DNA from: Opitutales bacterium
GTDB taxonomy: Bacteria > Verrucomicrobiota > Verrucomicrobiia > Opitutales > Coraliomargaritaceae
DNA: 55,867 nt
Assembly: GCA_030729385.1 (NCBI GenBank)
Contig: JANQXM010000062.1
Coordinates: forward strand, 1 to 55,867
Direction: 5' to 3'
Shown: positions 33,899 through 42,396 of the stretch, piece by piece
How the letters are laid out: each line of letters opens with the position of its first letter
Numbering within the stretch: the stretch's first letter is position 1
The notes under the pieces: model-generated
Seen by the model: only the letters and a program-made list of their open reading frames with translations
Told to the model about the DNA's origin: nothing
Databases searched by the model: none
Program-made: the position numbers and the translations under genes

Positions 33899-34411
33899 AT
33901 GAAATCGTTCAATATATGCTTAATGGTCGCGCTTGTTTGTTGTTTAGGCTGTCAGCCTGAACAAGGTGATGATACCGCAAGTCAGGGGAATTCGCCGGTT
34001 CCTGCCTCATCTCGTGTTGAGATAGTCGATGGGGTGACGGTGGTCTATTTCACCGGGAATGATCGAATGCGATTTTCGCTGACCGAGTTCACAGTGAAAA
34101 CTGGGCAGCCGGTGCGTATCATTTTTGAGAATACGGGCGAAATGCCCAAAACCGCGATGGGGCACAATGTCGTGCTTTTAAAGCAGGGCGTTGATGCAAA
34201 TGCTTATGCGACGACTGCATCCAGGGCTCGAGATACTGATTTCATTCCCAAAAGTGAGGCAGATTCTGTCATCGCCCATACGAACTTACTGGGTCCGGGC
34301 GAGAAGGATACGATCGAGTTCATTGCACCTGCACCGGGTGATTACATCTATCTATGCACATTTCCGGCCCACTGTTTTGCGGGCATGCGCGGCGTGATGC
34401 GAGTCGAGTGA
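33899..34411 (+). CDS. Azurin/auracyanin-like blue copper lipoprotein
   Basis: The protein has 170 residues from ATG 33899. A signal peptide ends in a probable lipobox (CCLGC, Cys 18), giving a membrane-tethered protein. The cupredoxin fold carries GHNVVLL (first His ligand) and YLCTFPAHCFAGMRG with Cys, His and Met ligands. The spacing His to Met is five residues where azurin has four. It is likely a small electron carrier. Its position between the heme A genes and the oxidase operon suggests that it donates electrons to the caa3 oxidase. It converges with the DUF420 gene, 4 bp apart. Confidence 0.9.
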   Translation: MKSFNICLMVALVCCLGCQPEQGDDTASQGNSPVPASSRVEIVDGVTVVYFTGNDRMRFSLTEFTVKTGQPVRIIFENTGEMPKTAMGHNVVLLKQGVDANAYATTASRARDTDFIPKSEADSVIAHTNLLGPGEKDTIEFIAPAPGDYIYLCTFPAHCFAGMRGVMRVE

Positions 34412-34415
34412 GCGA

Positions 34416-34844
34416 TTACTGGAACCACTGGTAGAGGAACATATAGACCAGCACTCCAGTCACGGAGACGTAATACCAGATCGGGAAGGTCCATCGTGCC
34501 CACGCGCGGTGTTTCTCACGTTTTTCGCGAATGGCATAACTGATCGTTACCAACACTAGGGGGACGATGATCGCCGCAAGAATGATATGGCTGACGAGCA
34601 TGGCGTAGTAAAACTCTCGCCAGAGACCTTCGCCCAGAAAGCTGGTATGCACTCCTTTGACTAGCCACTTATGTAGGACGTAGAAAAATAGGAAGATGAT
34701 GGAAACAGAAAAGGCTGCTACCATGCAGACCCTATGTGCTGTTTCCTTGCCGGTTTTAATGCAGATGAATCCGGCAGTTAGCAACAACGTCGAAGTGCCG
34801 TTTAGGCAGGCGTTGATGGTGGGGAGCGTTTCTGTGAATGACAT
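34416..34844 (-). CDS. DUF420-family membrane protein, oxidase-associated
   Basis: The 142-residue protein has four transmembrane helices (about residues 11-29, 41-61, 78-103, 122-141) and matches the DUF420 family, found almost always with cytochrome oxidase and heme A genes. Conserved His residues lie in HRVCMVAAF, HKWLVKGVHTSF and SHIILA. A role in oxidase assembly is inferred from context. It begins 17 bp after the end of ctaB. Confidence 0.88.
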   Translation of the reverse strand: MSFTETLPTINACLNGTSTLLLTAGFICIKTGKETAHRVCMVAAFSVSIIFLFFYVLHKWLVKGVHTSFLGEGLWREFYYAMLVSHIILAAIIVPLVLVTISYAIREKREKHRAWARWTFPIWYYVSVTGVLVYMFLYQWFQ

Positions 34845-34861
34845 GATTCGTCACCAATAGT

Positions 34862-35785
34862 CTAAATTAACCAAAGATCCAGCACCAAGGGCAGAAGGAG
34901 TGCCGGCAGGTAAAAGATAGAGGCGAAGAATAGTTTCCGTGCTGCGGTGTCGCGTTGCGATTCCTTCAGGAAAGCGATCGAAGGGCGTAAAATATAGATG
35001 CCGGCGACCATTGCTATCACGCCGTAGAACCAACTGGCGTAGCCCAGAATGGTCGGCAGTAGTGTGCTGATGACCAGTGCGAGGCAAAATACGAACGCTT
35101 GTATCGCCACCTTGCGACCATGGGCATCCGCATTGGAAAGCATGACAAAGCCGCCTTGTGCGTAATCTTTACGATGCGTCCAGGCGATGGCAAAGAAGTG
35201 TGGCATTTGCCAGAGAAAGAGAATAGCAAATAGTATCCAACCCAGTGTGCTGATGCGACCTTCGGCCGCAGCCCAACCGATAAGTGGTGGCAAAGCACCA
35301 GGAATGGCACCGACTAAGGTATTCCAAGTCGTGAGTCGCTTCAGCGGTGTGTAGAGTAAAACGTAAGAGGCGATCGTCGCCGCAGTCAAAGTGCCGGCGA
35401 GAAGGTTGGCGCCTGCGTAAAGTATGTAACAACCCAATACACTGAGACCGAGCCCGTAGATAAAGGCGTGCATCGGATGGACACGACCTGCAGGGATGGG
35501 ACGATCTTTCGTCCGCACCATTTTCGCATCAGCTTCGCGTTCGAGCCATTGGTTGAGCACCGCTGCGCCACCCGCGGCAAAAGAAGTGCCGATCAATAAG
35601 CTGAATAACACTCCAAGGTTACGTGAAGGATCGGCGGCAAGATAGCCCACCACGGCTGTGATGACCGAAAGAAAGCTCAAGCGTGGCTTAGTTAACTCGT
35701 AGAAATCCTCTAAGCGCGCGCGCAACGAAACTCCGGATTCGTTGGAATCCGTGAAAGCAGGTGTCTCTATAGGTTGCTGGCTCAA
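34862..35785 (-). CDS. ctaB: Protoheme IX farnesyltransferase (heme O synthase)
   Basis: The enzyme attaches farnesyl to heme B to make heme O, in the membrane. The family motif appears as NQWLEREADAKMVRTKDRP, with Asp/Glu residues for the diphosphate and MxRTxxRP. About nine helices follow. The frame is open far upstream into ctaA, but that part is a shadow of the ctaA sequence. No ATG precedes the conserved LTKPRLSFLSV region, so TTG 35785 (307 residues) is the best start; a good ribosome site is not seen. It follows ctaA by 50 bp. Confidence 0.92.
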   Translation of the reverse strand: MSQQPIETPAFTDSNESGVSLRARLEDFYELTKPRLSFLSVITAVVGYLAADPSRNLGVLFSLLIGTSFAAGGAAVLNQWLEREADAKMVRTKDRPIPAGRVHPMHAFIYGLGLSVLGCYILYAGANLLAGTLTAATIASYVLLYTPLKRLTTWNTLVGAIPGALPPLIGWAAAEGRISTLGWILFAILFLWQMPHFFAIAWTHRKDYAQGGFVMLSNADAHGRKVAIQAFVFCLALVISTLLPTILGYASWFYGVIAMVAGIYILRPSIAFLKESQRDTAARKLFFASIFYLPALLLPLVLDLWLI

Positions 35786-35835
35786 TGAGTGGTTTGTAAG
35801 ATGGAATCGCTCCTTTGCAGATAGAACTGGTAGGC

Positions 35836-36834
35836 TTACTGCATACGAGGGGAACGGTGCGCAAGCAAAGTAAGCGCCCACGTGCTGGCAAGTAGAAAAG
35901 CGCCAATCAGCGCGTGAGCTGTTGCAACATACGGATTCTTCACCGTCCAAATCGTCAGCGCACCTAAATAGATCTGTGCGGTGAGGAGTAGGGTGATGGC
36001 TACGGCAAAGCCGGAAAATGCCTTTCTTGTTGGCACGTGCCCCCATACTTTGCCGAGAAAGCCCAGCAATAAGATAGTCACTACAATGGCGCCGATTCGG
36101 TGTGCAAAGTGGATGCTGATGCCGAAATTCCACTCTGCAGGGAATAGGCTGCCGGGGCGAGACATGGGAAATTGCGCGATGGCAAGACCCGCATTGGCGT
36201 GGCGCATGATCGCACCGACCAAAATTTGTAAGAAAATACCCACGCAAGTGAGCGCGCCCCACGTTTTGATCGATTGAGGCACGGCCATGGTTAAGCCCGC
36301 ATCACGCTCGATCCAGCGTCTCGACGACGTGATGGTTAAGGCTACGAGTAGCCCGAGCACGATTTGTGCACCGCACGCGTGTGCCACCGCAAAGCCTTGG
36401 GCCAGCATGTTGTGCTCCGAAAGTATATTAAGTTGGTCGAAGCGCACACGAGCACCGCCCAGCACACCTTGCAGCACAACCACCAGCACCAGCACGCGCG
36501 CCAAGGTCCTGACTGAGCTGCGCTCCTCTTTCAGCCAAGTCCAAATGAACAGACCGATGGAGAGCAGCCCGATTTTCATGCCCAACAAGCGATGGCTGTG
36601 CTCAGCCATTTTATCGGACTCAGTGAGCCAGCCGTCAGGGTTCACCGAACCATTGGAGAGCGGCCAGTCTAGAAACGCCATGCCTGCGCGAATACTGGTG
36701 GTGAAGCCTCCGGCAAAGAGCAGCAGTGTGATCCAGCAAAGTGCGAAGACACAAAATGCGAATAGAAAAGGCTTATAATTTGCCGTGCGTTTGGAAGTGG
36801 GAGTGGCCATGGTGGTCGTGAAAGTCAGAAACAC
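35836..36834 (-). CDS. ctaA: Heme A synthase (COX15/CtaA)
   Basis: The enzyme oxidises the heme O methyl group to formyl, giving heme A for the oxidase. The protein of 332 residues has eight helices and the conserved His positions in AEHSHRLLGMKIG, SEHNMLAQG, HFAHRIGAIVV and TAHALIGAFLL. ATG 36810 is an alternative start eight codons inside. It is the first gene of the ctaA-ctaB-DUF420 operon, read toward the oxidase genes. Confidence 0.94.
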   Translation of the reverse strand: MFLTFTTTMATPTSKRTANYKPFLFAFCVFALCWITLLLFAGGFTTSIRAGMAFLDWPLSNGSVNPDGWLTESDKMAEHSHRLLGMKIGLLSIGLFIWTWLKEERSSVRTLARVLVLVVVLQGVLGGARVRFDQLNILSEHNMLAQGFAVAHACGAQIVLGLLVALTITSSRRWIERDAGLTMAVPQSIKTWGALTCVGIFLQILVGAIMRHANAGLAIAQFPMSRPGSLFPAEWNFGISIHFAHRIGAIVVTILLLGFLGKVWGHVPTRKAFSGFAVAITLLLTAQIYLGALTIWTVKNPYVATAHALIGAFLLASTWALTLLAHRSPRMQ

Positions 36835-36921
36835 TGCTTAGTTTGCCAGAAGGTTCAAGCGAACTGTAGTAACATTTTCATTTGAAATCTCCGATGAATT
36901 ATAGATTGTGCCCATTACCCC

Positions 36922-37392
36922 ATGAATAAAACGCTCTTTTTTAATACCCTTATCGAGACGCTGCGGCAGGAATTGTTGCATGCGGTAAACGCGTCGAAAG
37001 ATGCTGCCGAGTATGCGACCAATGAGGAATCGAGAGCTGAGTCGCAATGGGACACGCAGGGCTTAGAAGCCTCTTACTTGGCTGCTGGTCAAGCCGGTCA
37101 AGCCAAGCAGTGGGCCGAAGCTATTGAAGAATTGCAGTCGGAGCGTGAAGATTTGTTGAAGCCAAACACCCGCGTTTCCTTAGGTGCGCTCTTTCGCTGT
37201 GATCTTGGCGGTTCTGAAGAAGCATTTTTCTTTGCTGGTGTTGCTGGTGGTCAAGTCATCCAGATGGATGGCATGGAGGTGACAGTGATCACCTCGCATT
37301 CGCCCTTAGCGCACCGCTTGCTCGGGCTCAAAGTTGGTGAAAGCTTCCCTCTGCCCAGCGGTGACCTCTGTCAGGTGCTGCACATCGAGTAG
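36922..37392 (+). CDS. GreA/GreB-like transcription factor domain protein
   Basis: The 156-residue protein has an N-terminal helical region (residues 1-80, rich in Glu, Ala and Gln) and a C-terminal FKBP-like domain with the Gre signature TSHSPLAHRLLGLKVGESF. Gre factors enter the RNA polymerase secondary channel with an acidic tip on a coiled coil; here the N-terminal tip is not clearly conserved, so it may be a Gre-like regulator and not a cleavage factor. It diverges from ctaA. Confidence 0.82.
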   Translation: MNKTLFFNTLIETLRQELLHAVNASKDAAEYATNEESRAESQWDTQGLEASYLAAGQAGQAKQWAEAIEELQSEREDLLKPNTRVSLGALFRCDLGGSEEAFFFAGVAGGQVIQMDGMEVTVITSHSPLAHRLLGLKVGESFPLPSGDLCQVLHIE

Positions 37393-37467
37393 TCGCACAA
37401 AAAAGTTCATCGTCGCTTGCCGGGATTAGTTGTGATGAATACTCGGCTCATCTTTTATCGGAGGCAC

Positions 37468-37560
37468 GTTGTAGCCACGTCACTCTGTGACGTGCCACGC
37501 ATCAAAAGCCAACTCTGAGGCAGCATAATGAAACACGCCACAGAGTGGCATGGCTACAAC
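37468..37560. repeat. Pair of inverted palindromic repeats (REP/BIME-like)
   Basis: Two 27-bp arms (37468-37494 and 37534-37560) are inverted copies with 24 matches. Each arm is also a hairpin: CACGTCAC-TCT-GTGACGTG in the first and CACGCCAC-AGA-GTGGCATG in the second. One stem pair changes from T-A to C-G on both sides, so the fold is kept. The element lies in the gap between the Gre-like gene and the desaturase terminator. It resembles repetitive extragenic palindromes; no REP transposase is in the window. Confidence 0.75.
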
Positions 37561-37632
37561 CATCGCAACGTTCTTTTCTTAGTTAATCCAGTCAGCAGCA
37601 AGAGCTTCCCGGCTATTCGACGATTAACACAC

Positions 37633-37664
37633 AAAAAAGCCCCCGTCGTTGTGACGGAGGCTTT
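37633..37664 (-). terminator. Rho-independent terminator of the desaturase gene
   Basis: On the minus strand AAAGCCTCCGTC pairs with GACGGGGGCTTT (12 bp, one G-T) around a 5-nt loop and runs into six T, 20 bp after the stop. Confidence 0.9.
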
Positions 37665-37684
37665 AGAAAGTTTAGGCACTGTAA

Positions 37685-38794
37685 TTAGTGCACGTGTCCG
37701 AAGTCGAATTGCTTCGTTGCTTGGCGAGTGAGGGCGACCCACTCATCCCATGTTTCTTTGAGGGATGCACGGAGTGCTTTGATCTCTTTCTCTAAGTTAG
37801 CTTTCTGATCTTCGGAAGCTTGTTTGAGCTCGCGAACCTTCACCATAACGGCTGCGGCTTTTTCTTCAAAAATAGCAGATAGTTCTTCGAGCTTTGCTTT
37901 GAGCTCTGCTGCAAGTTCGCCTGCTTCGTCTTCGAGGTGCTCGATCATCATCTTCTTATCTTTCATGACGAGAGACTTTTGCACGGTCACATCATTGATC
38001 ACGCGTAGGCTGGAAACCATGCCGAGCTTTGAGGCCACCCAGATCGTCCACTTTGATGGGTCGAAGTGATACCAGCGGATACCGTTGCGATAGTCCGCGG
38101 CGAAGGCGTGGTGATAGTTGTGGTAACCTTCACCGAATGTAAGGACGGCCATGATCGCATTGTCGACGGCACTGAGCTCACGGGCATAAGTCTTTGCGCC
38201 ATAAGTATGGCAAAGTGAGTTGATGAACCATGTGCAGTGGTGAATCATCGCCATACGCATAAGGAAGCCCATGTAGAATGAGGCGAGTGCGCTACCGGTG
38301 ATTGCCCATCCGAGGAAAAAGACCGCGAGATTTACACCGAGCAGGAACTTCCCGTAGTGCTTGTCTTGCAGCATCACACGTGGGTTCTTCTTGAGGTCGG
38401 CCACAAGTGATTCGTCGTAGTCGCGCTGGTAGTCGAATAACCAAAGCACGTGCGCATACCAGAAACCCTTCTTGATGGAGTAGGGGTCTTTGTTGGTATC
38501 CACGTGATTGTGGTGGATGCGGTGGTCGTGCGACCACATGAGCGCTGACATTTCAAAGGCCAGTGCCGAACTTAGTAGCACACACCATTCGAAGAATGGA
38601 TTCGCAGAGTAAGATTTGTGCGCATACAGGCGGTGGTAGCCCACCGTGATGGACATGCCCCCTAGTATGTAGGTAATCAGGAAGAATATGACTGCCGTCC
38701 ACGAGAATACATTAATAAAGGCAGGTAGAAGCGCGATGAGCGCAATGTGGTAGGCGACCACGAAGGAAAACATGTCCCAATTTTTGATTTTCAT
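37685..38794 (-). CDS. Acyl-CoA/acyl-lipid fatty acid desaturase with C-terminal coiled coil
   Basis: This is a membrane di-iron desaturase of 369 residues. The three His boxes are HRLYAH (54-59), HDHRIHH (89-95) and HNYHH (225-229). Four helices flank them. It should introduce a double bond, probably delta-9, into saturated acyl chains using oxygen. Residues about 278-350 form a long charged coiled coil (HLEDEAGELAAELKAKLEEL), an extension beyond the catalytic core. It is monocistronic, with a strong terminator. The upstream region carries a tandem two-hairpin element that probably controls it, for example in response to temperature or membrane state. Confidence 0.93.
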   Translation of the reverse strand: MKIKNWDMFSFVVAYHIALIALLPAFINVFSWTAVIFFLITYILGGMSITVGYHRLYAHKSYSANPFFEWCVLLSSALAFEMSALMWSHDHRIHHNHVDTNKDPYSIKKGFWYAHVLWLFDYQRDYDESLVADLKKNPRVMLQDKHYGKFLLGVNLAVFFLGWAITGSALASFYMGFLMRMAMIHHCTWFINSLCHTYGAKTYARELSAVDNAIMAVLTFGEGYHNYHHAFAADYRNGIRWYHFDPSKWTIWVASKLGMVSSLRVINDVTVQKSLVMKDKKMMIEHLEDEAGELAAELKAKLEELSAIFEEKAAAVMVKVRELKQASEDQKANLEKEIKALRASLKETWDEWVALTRQATKQFDFGHVH

Positions 38795-38826
38795 ATAATA
38801 GAAAGGTTTGTTGTGTATGTGAGGGT

Positions 38827-38946
38827 GGTCCGTGGTTTACAGGGACCGGGTGTAATCCTAGTCAGATTACTGTATTTGTTGTATTGTGCCCGTGGTTTAC
38901 AGGGGCGAGAAGTCATCTGGAGTAGATCACTCAGGTGTCGCGACAG
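38827..38946 (-). promoter_or_regulatory. Tandem 60-bp two-hairpin element upstream of the desaturase
   Basis: Two units (38827-38886 and 38887-38946) share the layout. Hairpin 1 has an identical 11-nt loop (plus-strand GTGGTTTACAG) closed by GGTCC/GGACC in unit 1 and by GCCC/GGGC in unit 2; the third pair changes from T-A to C-G on both sides. Exactly 25 bp into each unit begins hairpin 2: GTAATC...GATTAC in unit 1, GTCATC...GATCAC in unit 2 (one mismatch). The rest of the units has diverged. Unit 1 ends its first hairpin 33 bp before the desaturase ATG. It may be a structured leader RNA on the minus strand or a double operator in DNA. A palindrome, TGTCGCGACA, lies at 38936-38945. Confidence 0.6.
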
Positions 38947-39273
38947 TTCTTAGAGGTAGCTTATTTGATCAAAAAGTTCATCCAGAAATATCGTTGACCT
39001 GTGCGCGCAGTAGATATGCGATATTCTTAAATTGTCAAGGCTATTCAATGTCGATGAAGCGTCTTCTGTGGGTATTGTAGTAATTTAAGATGCTTATTAT
39101 CAATGGATTAAGACTAGATCTTGGCGTATTAGCAGACCTTAATTAGCTCCGATTCGACATGAAGTCTTCTAAATACATTGGAAATGCTAAGGACTCTCAG
39201 GCACTGGCTTGGGCATATTGTCGTTCAGGGTTCAACGATTGCATTTTGCCGAGACACTTGCCTTTTTGTAGGG

Positions 39274-40278
39274 ATGTATACCACGCCTGAGCCTACTGTA
39301 GCTGACTTCATTCACCGTTTGCCGAAAACAGAGACGCACTTACATATAGAGGGGGCCTTACCATACGAGTTATTGAAACAGCTCGATTCAGCTAAATTTT
39401 CCGAACCGCAGGCTTGCTGGGCACGAGATTTTAAGTGGAAGGATTTTGAGACGTTCGAGGCTCATTTAATTGAGCACGCGATGCAGTGGTTTACGACACC
39501 TGAGCGTTACCATGAGGCCGCTACAGTCATTTTCAACGGGCTACTAAAGCAAAATGTGCGTTACGTGGAGACTTCCTTTCATGCAGGGATGATTGAGTTT
39601 TTAGGCATACCAGGACCGGAGATATTGTCTGCGATCCGTAGTGCCGCTCCTGTGGGAATGGAAGTGCGCGTGTTCATGGGGATGGCGCGGAATTGTTATA
39701 ATGAAACATTGGCGCCAGTGCTGGATAAATGTGTCGAATGGGATGGTCTGGCTGGGATTGATTTGCACGGAGTGGAATATCTGCCGCTTGAGGATTGGAC
39801 GCCGAAACTGTGGGCGAAGGCACGCGCAGCGGGTCTTGAAACGAAAGCCCATACAGGTGAGTTTGGTCCGGCCGCGCATGTGCGTGAAGCGATTGAAGTG
39901 TTGGGCGTGAAACGCATCCAGCATGGAGTCCGTGCGATTGAAGACCCGGCAGTGGTTCAACTGGCAATCGATTCGGGGGTTACATTTGATGTCTGCCCGA
40001 TCAGCAATGTGAAATTGGACGTCATCGAAACACTGGAGCAGCATCCGATCCGCAGCTTCTTTGATCAAGGCTTGCGCTGCACGATCAGCACCGACGACCC
40101 TTTTTCATTTGGTAACACGATCGCTGACGAATACCATGCGTTGAGCTCAGGTTTGAATTTCACTCCCTCCGAACTCGCTCGATTAGCGAAAAATGGTTTC
40201 GAAGTCGCGTTGGTCGATTCCGCTTTACGGGATCAATGGATTGCTGAAGTGGATGGCACCTTAGCTAGCATTCAGTGA
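39274..40278 (+). CDS. add: Adenosine deaminase-family enzyme
   Basis: The protein has 334 residues from ATG 39274. It has the zinc motif THLHIEG, the helix with [14 protein letters not shown] (His and catalytic Glu), RIQHGVRA, and STDDPFSFG (zinc and catalytic Asp). The family deaminates adenosine to inosine, but some members act on adenine or other purines, and that cannot be decided here. An upstream ATG at 39178 would add 32 residues before the family start. No purine gene is adjacent. The 479 bp upstream contain only the desaturase regulatory element and no gene that I can see. Confidence 0.9.
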   Translation: MYTTPEPTVADFIHRLPKTETHLHIEGALPYELLKQLDSAKFSEPQACWARDFKWKDFETFEAHLIEHAMQWFTTPERYHEAATVIFNGLLKQNVRYVETSFHAGMIEFLGIPGPEILSAIRSAAPVGMEVRVFMGMARNCYNETLAPVLDKCVEWDGLAGIDLHGVEYLPLEDWTPKLWAKARAAGLETKAHTGEFGPAAHVREAIEVLGVKRIQHGVRAIEDPAVVQLAIDSGVTFDVCPISNVKLDVIETLEQHPIRSFFDQGLRCTISTDDPFSFGNTIADEYHALSSGLNFTPSELARLAKNGFEVALVDSALRDQWIAEVDGTLASIQ

Positions 40279-40509
40279 AGTAGGCAACGATTTCGGCTCA
40301 CATCGCTTCAGAAGGTGGACATTGTATGTGGATCCGTCCTGCAAACTAATTGGCTGTCTTTAAGCAATAGAATGCGAATCCTGTAAGCTGAAGGCACCCA
40401 AGGGCTACAACATATATAGTTTGAGCTAGAGGGAGGAGGTGGGGAGTTTTTTGCGCCGATACCTTCTTTACGTGATAGTATATTTTTTTGTAAAATGTTA
40501 ATCTAAAAC

Positions 40510-42054
40510 ATGCGTAATCGAATCCTTCGTCAGGCTATAGCAGCGTCTTTCTTGCTAGGCGCCTTTTCCACACTCTGGGCTCAGCAGGCGTCTTCATCGG
40601 CTGTTAGTCAAGCCGCCGCGAGCAAACCAAACATCATTTTCATCCTCGCCGATGACCTTGGTTGGCAGGATGTGGGTTTCATGGGCAGCAAGTATTTCGA
40701 AACACCCAATCTCGATGCTCTGGCGGCAGAGAGTCTCGTGCTCGAAAACACGTTTATGTATCCGACCTGTTCGCCGTCGCGGGCGGCAATCTTAACTGGG
40801 CAGCAGTCCTTCCGCACCGGTTGCTACACTGTGCCTGTTTTAGAAAAAGGTAGTTCTAAAGATAATATTTTCTCCAAATGGACAGTTGGCGAAGAACACG
40901 CGGTTTTCTCGCAACCACTTAAGGAGGCGGGCTATAAACTGATTCACCTCGGGAAATGGCACATTGTTGGACCAAACCCTGAAAGCGAAACTAGTTTACT
41001 TCCTGAGAAGAAGCTAGCCCAGCCGAACAACGGCAACCTGAGCTGGCTGGCTGCGCATCAAACGCCGGAGATTCAAAAATACTATCCCATCGGTCGCGGC
41101 TTCGATGAGAATGTTGGCGGCACATGGTGGGGGGATCCAGCACGAGGATATCAAAAAGGCTACGGCGCACCCGGCGGTGGTTATGTCGCTCCCTTCAAGA
41201 ATCCCTTCATCGAAGATAAAGCGAATGACGATTGGTTAACCGACCGTTTGACCGATGATGCGATCGATTTCATGGAGCGCCATAAGGACGCGCCTTTCTT
41301 TGTGAACCTGCATTACTATGCACCGCACCGACCATCGATTCCGCGTAGCGAAGAGTTGCAGGCTCACTTTATGAGTAAGAAGGGTGACCCTTCAACTGGG
41401 CAAGGGATGGGCCCTGCTAAAAAGAAAAAAGAGGTCGCGGACTATGCCACTATGATAAAGTCGATCGACGATAACGTGAAGCGTATCCTCGACTATTTGG
41501 ACGGTGCTGGGTTGCGAGAAAATACGGTCATCGTGTTTACTTCTGATAACGGGTTTAACGGGCTGCAAAGCAGCAACAAGAATCTTCGCGGAGCGAAAGG
41601 CAATGTCTACGACGGCGGGCTTCGTGTGCCGGCATTGATCAATTGGTCAAAGCATGTTTCTCCAGGAAAGGTAGATACTGCCGTTCAGGGGCTCGATCTG
41701 TTTCCCACATTTTTGGAGCTGGCTGGAGTCAATGACTACACTGGCACGCTCGATGGCGATAGTCTGGTGCCTTTGATGCAAGGCAAGGCGCTCAAAGACC
41801 GTCCGATCTTCTGGCACGTTGCGAGCACTTATAAAGACCCCCCATGTTCCATTATTCGCAAAGGAGAGTGGAAGTTGATCCAGTATCTGAAAAATGGAAA
41901 CGTGGAGCTCTACAACACGAAGACTGACCTTAAAGAGAGTCAAGACCTCGCCAAGAGTCATCCAGAGATGGCGCAAAGATTATTGTCTGAATTGGTGGCG
42001 TGGAGAAAGGCAAATGCCGTGCCGTTACCGCCTAGTTCATCGCTGAAAAATTAA
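40510..42054 (+). CDS. Secreted S1-family sulfatase
   Basis: The protein has 514 residues with a signal peptide (1-24, ending near LWAQQA). The sulfatase core starts with NIIFILADDLGWQDV (two Asp bind calcium). The formylglycine motif is C87-S-P-S-R91, followed by AAILTGQ; Cys is converted by a formylglycine-generating enzyme encoded elsewhere. The second metal motif is in VFTSDNGFNG. It would hydrolyse sulfate esters of a polysaccharide. It opens the cluster with the fucosidase, GH97 enzyme and second sulfatase, so a sulfated fucan or fucose-containing galactan is a likely substrate. Confidence 0.92.
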   Translation: MRNRILRQAIAASFLLGAFSTLWAQQASSSAVSQAAASKPNIIFILADDLGWQDVGFMGSKYFETPNLDALAAESLVLENTFMYPTCSPSRAAILTGQQSFRTGCYTVPVLEKGSSKDNIFSKWTVGEEHAVFSQPLKEAGYKLIHLGKWHIVGPNPESETSLLPEKKLAQPNNGNLSWLAAHQTPEIQKYYPIGRGFDENVGGTWWGDPARGYQKGYGAPGGGYVAPFKNPFIEDKANDDWLTDRLTDDAIDFMERHKDAPFFVNLHYYAPHRPSIPRSEELQAHFMSKKGDPSTGQGMGPAKKKKEVADYATMIKSIDDNVKRILDYLDGAGLRENTVIVFTSDNGFNGLQSSNKNLRGAKGNVYDGGLRVPALINWSKHVSPGKVDTAVQGLDLFPTFLELAGVNDYTGTLDGDSLVPLMQGKALKDRPIFWHVASTYKDPPCSIIRKGEWKLIQYLKNGNVELYNTKTDLKESQDLAKSHPEMAQRLLSELVAWRKANAVPLPPSSSLKN

Positions 42055-42058
42055 CTGC

Positions 42059-42151
42059 TTATAGGATGCCTTTTTTGTAGGCCTTGCCCACGGCTGCTGG
42101 TGCATTGCTCACGTTAAGTTTTTGGAATATATTCTTCACGTGAAATGCAAT
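42059..42151 (-). pseudogene. Remnant of a LuxR-type regulator (C-terminal helix-turn-helix)
   Basis: On the minus strand about 30 codons before a TAA (42061-42059) read AFHVKNIFQKLNVSNAPAA and continue with a Val-Gly-Lys-Ala-Tyr segment ending in GIL. This is the end of a LuxR/GerE DNA-binding domain (typical HVKNIFxKLxVxNRxxAV). The frame is closed by a stop at about 42181-42179 with no receiver domain, so only the tail survives. Confidence 0.7.
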
Positions 42152-42161
42152 GGGCGGCACG

Positions 42162-42293
42162 ATGCTATTCAATATAGTTTATGATCCGACGGAATCCATA
42201 GACCTAGCTGGCGATTCGGCCTACGACACGATCGAAGCCGACTTGAAAGCCCAGGTCCTCGCATGGGAAGCCACTCTGACAGACCATCGCTAG
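42162..42293 (+). pseudogene. Remnant of a sulfatase C-terminus
   Basis: The frame from ATG 42162 to TAG 42293 reads NIVYDPTESIDLAGDSAYD and continues to LAWEATLTDHR. This matches the C-terminal end of S1 sulfatases (Tyr-Asp...Asp-Pro-x-Glu...Asn-Leu-Ala, then an amphipathic helix with Trp). The catalytic part is missing, so it is the tail of a deleted sulfatase gene, lying between an intact sulfatase and the fucosidase. Confidence 0.65.
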
Positions 42294-42396
42294 TGGCTGC
42301 ATCCACATTGTTTTGATTATTAATAATAAGATAACGTGTTCACTCGATAGTAGAACACATCGCTGTTTGTTAACATCTAAATCTACCAAATACACT

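Noticed and set aside
35786-36262. Frame of ctaB open 159 codons upstream of the chosen start, suggesting a longer protein
   Set aside because: It lies over ctaA in another frame, has no family similarity and is Arg/His/Cys-rich like a shadow frame; the heme O synthase homology begins after 35785.
37468-37560. Possible CRISPR array or insertion sequence at the paired palindromes
   Set aside because: Only two inverted arms are present, with no regular spacers, cas genes or transposase.
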